The position numbers and the translations under genes were made by a program. Below are positions 57,355 to 64,000 of a DNA stretch of 64,000 nucleotides, piece after piece (the stretch's first letter is position 1; every line of letters starts with the position of its first letter). The DNA is taken from NCBI GenBank assembly GCA_003117195.1, contig BDSI01000120.1, forward strand, positions 27,979 to 91,978. Reading direction: 5' to 3'. This DNA comes from Eudorina sp. 2006-703-Eu-15 (Eukaryota > Chlorophyta > Chlorophyceae > Chlamydomonadales > Volvocaceae). The notes under the pieces were generated by a model. That model made no database searches and was not told the DNA's origin. It saw only the letters and a list, made by a program, of their open reading frames with translations.

Positions 57355-60300
57355 ATGTCCGGGCCCCGGCTGCCACTGCTGGTGGCCATCCTCCTGACCT
57401 CGTACTCTCCTGCAGCCCGCTGGCAGCTGCCGCTGCTCGGATCCCCTCACGTCGGACGGACTGACGCACCTCACATTGGTGACAGCAGGGGCAGTAGCGA
57501 CTCTTGGCGCCCTGGTGCTGGTCTGCGGGTTGCTGCCGCCGCCTCCGCCCTGGACCCCCGGGTGCGCACCTACATGATTGAGCACCCCGCCATGCGTAAC
57601 TGGAAGGACCCCTCGCTGCCCGCCTGGGACGACATCGTCAAGGGAGACAACCGCAAGGTGAGAGGACATGCGGGAAAGGCAGGAGGGGAGGGTGGGAGTA
57701 CAGGAACTGGGTAGACATATTGGGGGGCGAAGGGGAGGGTGGGAGGCGAAGGCAGGAGGGAATGGGAGTAAGGGGTGGGGCTGGAGCCTCAGAGGCGAGC
57801 GGCGGGGGGAGTGTGTTTGTAAAGCCTGTGGTTCCTTGGGGGCTGCGGACTATTTCATTGGCTTGGGCCCCCATCTGAGTCTTGGTAGCTGTTGGTTGCG
57901 ACCCTTCCTGGGTGGATGAACGGGTGTGGGGCTTGAAACGGCGTAACCGCAAGGAGGGGCTGCTAGGTTGGCGGGTAGAGGGCGGTTGACGCCGTGCGCC
58001 TTCTGACTAGCGGGCGGCCCCCCGAGGAGCCAGTGGGCAGTGGGCAGCTTTCAGCTCAGCAGGGCGGCGGGGAGGTGGGGAGGCGGGGCCGCCTGTCCGC
58101 TCAGTTCCTCCGCCAGGACCATGGAGCAGCACCCCCCACGCCAAAAGCCATCCCTGACCCACCTCCTGACCACATCTCCGAAAGCCAGATCCCTCAACTC
58201 TCCCCACGCCACCCCTCACCCCACCCCTGGCTCGCACTCTCACTGCGACACCCCATCTGGCGCAGGTGTACACGCCGGGGCCCGGCCGCGCGGCCCGAAA
58301 TGGCTCCGTACTGTACGACCACGTAGGAGGACTGTACGACCACATCATGGTGGACCACCTCAAAACGGGTACGTGCCGTACATGAAGGCGCGGTACACTT
58401 GTCGTACTTGGGAACCCGTTCGGGCGCCCAGTTCATTCCCGTGGGGCGTGCACCGGTGCGCTTTCCCGCGTCTCGGGCGTGCAGCCCCCTGACCGAACTC
58501 GACGCCCGCGACTGCTATCACCGGCGACTGCCTTAATCCGGCACCCCAGGGATGTTTACCGGTGTGCTTGGCGCACACGCCCCGGGGGCCGGGACATTCG
58601 GATGCTCCATTTGCATTTGGCCCACGTGGCGACCCCCCCCCCCGCATGGAGACGGAGACCCGCCGTCTGCCATCCGGGATGTGGGTTGGGGCGGAGGGCC
58701 TGTCCGCCGGAACTTGGGGGCGGGCCATCGGGGGGCGGGCTGTGCAGCGCCCCGGGGGGTTGGGCGCGGGAAGGGGTGGATTGTCCCCCCGCGCCCTTGA
58801 CAAAAAAGGGGGCCGGTCCCGGCGAAGCGCCCTAGCGGCCCTCCCTGTAGATTTCGCTCCAGTGGGGGGGATTGAGCCATATTGGAGTCCGCCACGAATG
58901 CCCCCCGCCGCCGTCCCCTTGGCAGTGTGCGACGGCAGCGGCAAGCAGTGCAAGCGCAAGGTGTGCGCGCTGGCCCGAGGGGACTGGTGCAAGGAGTACT
59001 ACAACCAGGTGGGGTGCGGCATGGGTGCGCGGATGGAGCCAGATGGAGCAGACGGCGCGGCCCGGGGAACTGGGGCAGTTTACCTCCCCTCGGCGATAGG
59101 TGATAACAGGAGGAGGAATCCTGTGTGCCTGTTGAAGGAGGCCTGTGCCTTTGTGCGCATTTGCGCGTGTTGAACGTGCGCGTGACGTTCGTTCGTATTT
59201 GCCACCGACCCCCCTTTTGACACCCCCGCAGGAACCCATCCCCTGGAAGCCGCCGCCCCGGGGTGACACGGACTGCCCCGCCACAAAGTACGGCCGCTGC
59301 AACGGTCTCGGCACGTGCCAGTACGACATCGGCGTCTGTCTGTGCCCTGCAGGTAAGAACACAAGGTGCCGTGGGGCCCCCGCGCGGCTCCCGCCCGCCG
59401 CCACACCCTCGTGTCCGCGTTCGTGTCGTCCCACCCATTCCTCCGTGGCCCCGGCCGCCCCCTCCCCCGGGCTCCTAGGGGCTCCCTCGCCCGGCTGCAC
59501 GATGGCCCCCCCCTCCACGCGCGTCCCACCAGTACTGCTCCCCCGGCTGCGGCTGCCCTCAGGCTGGAAGGGCGACGACTGCTCGCTCCGAGACCCGCGG
59601 CCCTGCACCCACCGCTACCGGCAGCAGCCGCTGGACGGGAACGACACCACACCCATGGTGGGCCGGGGTGGGGGGTGTAGGTGGGGGAGGGTTTCTGGAG
59701 GAGGGTCCTTCGTAGAGCGATGGGGGTTCCTCGACCTCGTAACCCAATCCCAGTGGTGGGTCACTCACTCATTGTGAGTCGCGGTGTCCTCCACCTGCCG
59801 GCCCCCAAGCAACCGCCCGCCCCCGCCCGTCCCCCGCCCGCCCCCTTCCTGCTCCCCCGCAGAGCCATGCGGGCCCCGACGGCCGGGACCGGGACTGGAA
59901 GGAGCCGGGCTGGACCGCCTCGCGCTGTGCGGGTGGGTGGGTGGCTGGCTGGGGTGGGGTGAGGGGTGGGTGGGTTGCTAGGTGGGAGGGTGGGTGGGAG
60001 GATGGCTAGGTGGGAGGACGGACAGTGGGTCGGTGCTGGGGTAAGACAGGCTTGCCTAGGGTGGGGCTGCCGCCAAACGGCTCCCGCCAAGGGTCCTGAA
60101 GACCTCACCCGCCACGGGGTGGAGCCGTCGGGGTTTCGGAGCGGTCTCATACCTGCGGCTCTGGCAGGTACGGCCGCGGCGCTGCAGCTGCCGCCCGAAC
60201 AGCTGGATGCGGAGGGTGGAGGCCAGGGACCAAGCCTGGGCCGGGATGTCCGTGTCGGGCGCACAGGAGGGTTTCAGTTGACTCCAGTCCATCATCCATT

Positions 60301-61320
60301 TGCCCTCCCGGCTTCACCCTGTGGCTCCGGAACCGCATTCGCGGCGCCCGCTCCTCCCTCCTCCCCAATGCTCTGGCAGCAGCGCAGTATGAGTATGTCT
60401 ACAATGTCCTGTATCCCTCCTCCCCCTCACCAAACCCCGCTCATCACCGCCTCCAGGCTACTGCGACGAGGACGTGTCCATGTGCTACTGCCCCCCCGGG
60501 ACCAAGTACGGCTGGAAACCCGCACCCCCGGGCTCCCCACCCGGCACCCCGCCGGTCTCCACCGGCCGACCCATGGGCGACTCGTGCAAACCGGGAAAGG
60601 TGCGCAGTCGTACATGCCGTACTGCGTGGGCCCTTGAGAGAGGAGGGGGCCTCCGTCGGGCGAAAGAACTGTAATTGATCGGCAATGACATTCTGCTGGC
60701 CCCATCCTCTGACCGCGCTTCCCCTCCCTTGCCCCGGCCCTCCGACCCTCCCCTTCCCCTCTCCTGGCCGCCTCCGGCCCTCAGGACCCCGCCACGGGCG
60801 CCAAGCTCGACTGGGGCCACATCGAACCGGATAACCTGTTTGGGCCCGAGGGCTGGTGCAACGGCGACCACCCGAGGACGCAGTGAGTGCCGGGGCTAAG
60901 AAGAAACAGCCAAGTGCCGGGGCGGGGCGGGGCGGGGCGGGGCGGGGTCGGACTGTTTTCCGTGACTTTTCGCGGTTCCGCTGTCTGTCAACCCTGTCTG
61001 TCAACCCTGTCTGTCAACCCTGTCTGTCAACCCTGTCTGTCATTTACATATGGGGGGCGATGGGGTCCCGCGGGGCACAGTCGGGGCCTTGGTGGGGCGT
61101 GCGGGGGTTTGGGGTAGGGGGTTCGTTGGGGGGCCTGCTTGCCAACCACATCGTATTCGCATGACCACGCGGCCTCTCCCCGTCCCGTCCCGCCCCGTCC
61201 TCCCCCCTACCCCCCCCCCCCAAACACACACACACACACACTCTCAGCTGCGGCTGCATGATGGATGGACGGCAGGGCGGCTTGTGTAACGAGCCCACCG
61301 AGATGTTTTGCTTCAACCAG
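57355..61320 (+). CDS. Exostosin-family (GT47-type) glycosyltransferase, N-terminal half
   Basis: Nine exons: 57355-57657, 58266-58368, 58926-59008, 59232-59352, 59563-59657, 59863-59932, 60457-60599, 60785-60882, 61248-61320. All phases match; 363 residues are visible. The ATG has a strong context (GCCGCCATGTC) and opens a signal peptide (MSGPRLPLLVAILLTSYSPA). An EGF-like block follows: GRCNGLGTCQYDIGVCLCPA joined to GWKGDDC. Then come blocks typical of algal and plant exostosin-like proteins: PCTHRYR, DRDWKEPGWTASRCAGYCD, VSMCYCPPGTKYG, CKPGKDPATGAKLDWG, FGPEGWCNGD, CGCMMDG, EMFCFNQ. In relatives the next residues are a second EGF-like CSGHG block and then the catalytic exostosin domain. 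Neither appears before the window ends. The intron after 61320 contains a LINE array, so the gene either has a very long intron or is broken here. Likely Golgi or secreted, glycan-related. Confidence 0.85.
60981..61040 (+). repeat. 13-bp tandem repeat in an exostosin-gene intron
   Basis: About 4.6 units of CTGTCTGTCAACC in the intron between exons 60882 and 61248. Confidence 0.9.
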
Positions 61321-61860
61321 GTGTGTGGGGGGGTAGGGTGAAGGAAATTGGTAGACATAGGGTGGGGTGGGGTGTAGGGTGGGGTTAAAAAGAATGACAG
61401 CCCGGGGGGGTCCGTGTGGGTGGGGGCCGGGGTGCGGGTGGGTGTCGGCGCATATCGCCCCGAGGCGCTGCGCTGTTCCTTGACCCTCACACACACACAC
61501 GCACACACACACACCAACGTTATATCCCACATAGCTTCTGCTTTGTTGCTTAATTTGTTTTCCTTTGCCAATCCTTTCATCCGCTTCCCTGTTCTCGCCT
61601 TGCATGCGCTCCATCGCCAACATCGTTACCTCGCTACGGCGTTCTTCCCCGTATATAAAGGTAATATTTCCGTTCCGTCCTTCCGTTTTCCATGGTGTAC
61701 TGTTGCTACGCCCGTGCTTGCGCTGCGCCCTGGTGGTGGCGCGGTCGTCTTGCTCGCCTGCCATGTTTGTCTTGTTGCATTGTCCATGGTAAGTACATGG
61801 CAGGTTTTGGTAAGTATCCGGATCTGGGCGGTTATGGGTGGGCTTCTTAAGCACACACAC
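61321..61860. other. Intron or 3' flank of the exostosin-like gene before the LINE array
   Basis: No next exon found. 61560-61850 resembles 3090-3310 in parts (GGTGGTGGCGCGG, ATGGTAAGTA, GATCTGGG), so it is likely another dispersed repeat ending in a CA tract. Confidence 0.35.
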
Positions 61861-62012
61861 TGAGAGCGAGGGGACAGAGGCCCCTTACGCCCCTTTCCCC
61901 TTACGCCCCTTACGCCCCTTTCCCCCGTATCCGGGGGAAAGTGCTTCGGCGGTCTCCCGTATGGGGCGGGTTAGCGCCCCCGGCCAGTGTCGGCCCGGCA
62001 GATATGTAACGA
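61861..62012 (+). mobile_element. LINE 3'-end fragment, first subfamily
   Basis: Matches about 10519-10645 of the long copy, with a local expansion of the CCCCTTACG unit. It begins right after a CA tract and ends GATATGTAACGA before a (CA)n tail (62013-62050). Confidence 0.85.
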
Positions 62013-62050
62013 CACACACACACACACAAACACACAAACACACACACACA

Positions 62051-63264
62051 CGTTCCGGGCCCCATCACCCGAGCCAACGTGTGGCTGGCTGAGCCGCCAC
62101 AGGGGGTACAGCAAGGGGTTTGGGACATCGTTGCCCTGGCGGCGCTGACGGCCATGGAGCGGGCGAGGGTGGGGTTACGTGCAGCGGCCCTCCACGGCGG
62201 CGCACAGCCCGTGCCGGGGGCGCCGACTGCCCCGTCGCCGGTTGATGTAGCTAAGGCGCGCGCAGTCATGGAGTTCTGGCAGCGGGTGGCCAGTTTCGCA
62301 GAACTGGGCCGACCGCGACGGGTATGGGAGGGGGTGGGACCGGACCACCCAATCCTATCGGTGGTGGACGGCCGGATCCGCTGCGTGCAGCCAGTAGACG
62401 TAGACTCTTGATGGATAGATAGCAGCGCGAGACGCTAGGGTGTAGGGATTGGGACTAGGGAAGCCCACTTCCGGGCACGATGGGGATCCGTGGGTGCCCG
62501 AGGAGGGTCGGGCCAGACCAGTGGTAGTAGTAGTACCGTTACAGTGTGGATAGGCTTCCGGGCCCTGTCTAAGGCTTTATGCCGCGGTTTTATATGATGC
62601 TATAGGACACCTTCAACCATCATCACACCGAACCTACGCCATACGAACCGAAGGTCCAAGGCGGTTGATCCTGCCAACTAAGGATCCCACCTCAGCCAGA
62701 CCAGTGGGAGTTGGCAGCGAGCGGGACGTGTAGGCGAGGGCCGCTTGCGACGGGAAGGGGTGTACGACAGGGAAGCTTGCGTGGTGATGTGCTGCCTTGT
62801 GCAAACCATAGCCCCATCATGGAGCACCCGACTGCATACCCGGACCCAGCAAGGCCTGACGCGTGCGAGACGCCTCGCTCTGGCTCAGCTGGGCAGGCAG
62901 GCCTGCCGGAGGGTGCAACCCTAGCTAGTACGATTAGGTTGGGACGCGGGACCAGGCTAGTTTTACCGCACCAAGCAGGGGCGCGCCTCCGAAACGCGCC
63001 CTGGGTGCTGCAAGGACTTCAGGAGGTTAAACAGCGGACTGCGAGGCGCAGACCGCCCGGGATGGGCCTTCGCCCACTCCCTTGAGGGGGCACAGCGGTC
63101 ACCGATCCTCGGGGATCGGGCACGCGCCCTTGGTTGAGAGCGAGGGGACAGAGGCCCCTTACGCCCCTTTCCCCCGTATCCGGGGGAAAGTGCTTCGGCG
63201 GTCTCCCGTATGGGGCGGGTTAGCGCTCCCGGCCAGTGTCGGCCCGGCAGATATGTAACGATTT
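62051..63264 (+). mobile_element. 5'-truncated LINE, first subfamily, with a nested insertion
   Basis: Matches 9622-10650 of the long copy at about 97-98% by eye. It starts CGTTCCGGGCCCC straight after the previous copy's CA tail and ends with the same 3' module and a CA tail (63265-63281). The ORF2 end is intact here: in frame to the stop at 62409-62411, product ending CVQPVDVDS. A 170-bp insertion lies at 62525-62694. Confidence 0.88.
62525..62694 (-). mobile_element. SINE-like insertion with a 13-bp target duplication
   Basis: Absent from the sister LINE copy. It is flanked by GCCAGACCAGTGG at 62512-62524 and 62695-62707. Read on the minus strand it starts TGAGGTGGGATCC, has a possible A-box-like TTAGTTGGCAGG and B-box-like GGTTCGTATGGCG, and ends in (CTA)n. 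This fits a tRNA-type SINE, but the box matches are imperfect. On the plus strand it contains GGTTGATCCTGCCA (62663-62676), as found at the 5' end of 18S rRNA. Confidence 0.6.
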
Positions 63265-63281
63265 ACACACACACACACACA

Positions 63282-63584
63282 ACCCCCGCCCCCTTATCCA
63301 CCCCCTTGTCTGCCATCGCACGTGCACTCAATCCCTCGTGTCGCGCGCCTTCTCCCTACCCCGGACCGATGCCCCTCATGCATGGTGGCCTCCTGTCCAC
63401 GGCCGGGTTTGTGGGGCGCCATTTCTTCCTGGCCCGCTACCCGGTTCGTCATTTGCCCTTGCACCTGTCTCGTTCCCTCTGTGTTGTTTGCACCCCTACT
63501 ATGTCCGGCGTCGCCTCTGCCTGCCGTACTTGTCACGTACACCCCCTCCCATATATTCGGTGCGGCGCGCCGTCGAGTCGGATC
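63282..63584. other. Spacer, no supported gene
   Basis: Ordinary mixed sequence between the LINE tail and the terminal minisatellite. No exon of the exostosin-like gene was seen. Confidence 0.3.
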
Positions 63585-64000
63585 GCCCTCTCCCTCCGCA
63601 CTTCTTGCTCCCACTCCCTCCGCACTTCTTCCTCCCACTCCCTCCGCACTTCTTCCTCCCACTCCCTCCGCACTTCTTCCTCCCTCTCCCTCCGCACTTC
63701 TTCCTCCCACTCCCTCCGCACTTCTTCCTCCCACTCCCTCCGCACTTCTTCCTCCCACTCCGCACTTCTTCCTCCCACTCCCTCCGCGCTTCTTCCTCCC
63801 TCTCCCTCCGCGCTTCTTCCTCCCTCTCCCTCCGCGCTTCTTCCTCCCTCTCCCTCCGCGCTTCTTCCTCCCACTCCCTCCGCACTTCTTCCTCCCACTC
63901 CCTCCACACTTCTTCCTCCCACTCCCTCCGCGCTTCTTCCTTCCTCTCCCTCCGCACTTCTTCCTCCCACTCCCTCCGCACTTCTCCCGCCCTCTCCCTC
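63585..64000 (+). repeat. 24-bp minisatellite reaching the window edge
   Basis: About 17 units of CTCCCTCCGCACTTCTTCCTCCCA with few changes; one unit is shortened. Because 24 is a multiple of three, all minus-strand frames stay open and would encode eight-residue repeats such as RREWEEEV or GGRSAEGV. No start, splice site or known family supports a gene. Confidence 0.9.

Noticed and set aside
62663..62676. A piece of an 18S rRNA gene
   Set aside because: Only 14 bases match the 18S start; the bases on both sides do not continue the rRNA sequence. Kept only as a note on the SINE-like insertion.

Overview
This window looks like nuclear DNA of a green alga of the volvocine/Chlamydomonas type (inference). 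It is very GC-rich. Genes are split into many short exons whose GT-AG junctions join in phase, with one GC-AG intron. TGTAA, the usual volvocine poly(A) signal, lies downstream of several stop codons. Introns and spacers are full of CA/TG, GGGGC and CCCT microsatellites. No prokaryotic features, rRNA genes, convincing tRNA genes or CRISPR arrays were seen. All gene models were assembled by hand from open frames plus splice junctions with matching phase, so exon edges are predictions.

Layout: (1) 1-0.7 kb, 3' end of an unrecognised gene, plus strand. (2) 1.9-6.2 kb, minus strand, a nearly complete DUF455 (ferritin-like) gene. (3) 8.1-10.9 kb, a head-to-tail array of 5'-truncated LINE copies separated by (CA)n-type tails. 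(4) 12.9-16.6 kb and 20.3-23.2 kb, minus strand, two tandem paralogues with a TAZ-type zinc finger followed by a very long Gln/Pro/Gly/Ala-rich region. (5) 23.3-25.85 kb, a long-arm foldback element with a second LINE (13-bp target duplication) inserted at its right end. (6) 27.3-31.05 kb, minus strand, a complete triose-phosphate/nucleotide-sugar-type transporter gene. (7) 32.3-35.5 kb, a dispersed repeat, a third LINE with a (CATA)n tail and an inverted-repeat element. (8) 36.5-40.9 kb, plus strand, a helical-repeat protein resembling algal OPR proteins. (9) 42.8-50.5 kb, minus strand, a ten-exon gene for a single-pass membrane protein with a long coiled-coil tail. (10) 52.8-54.3 kb, minus strand, a two-exon GNT-I-like glycosyltransferase. 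(11) 57.4-61.3 kb, plus strand, nine in-phase exons of the EGF-like N-terminal half of an exostosin-family (GT47) glycosyltransferase. It is followed by a second LINE array and a 24-bp minisatellite reaching the window edge.

The genes do not form a pathway; this is ordinary eukaryotic gene order. Two genes (GNT-I-like and exostosin-like) probably act on glycans in the secretory pathway. The most distinctive signal is in the mobile DNA. One LINE family ends in a short stem-loop module followed by TGTAA and a (CA)n-type tail, and its new copies sit directly against the (CA)n tails of older copies. The stem shows base changes on both sides that keep pairing between subfamilies. One copy also carries a 170-bp SINE-like insertion with a 13-bp target duplication.
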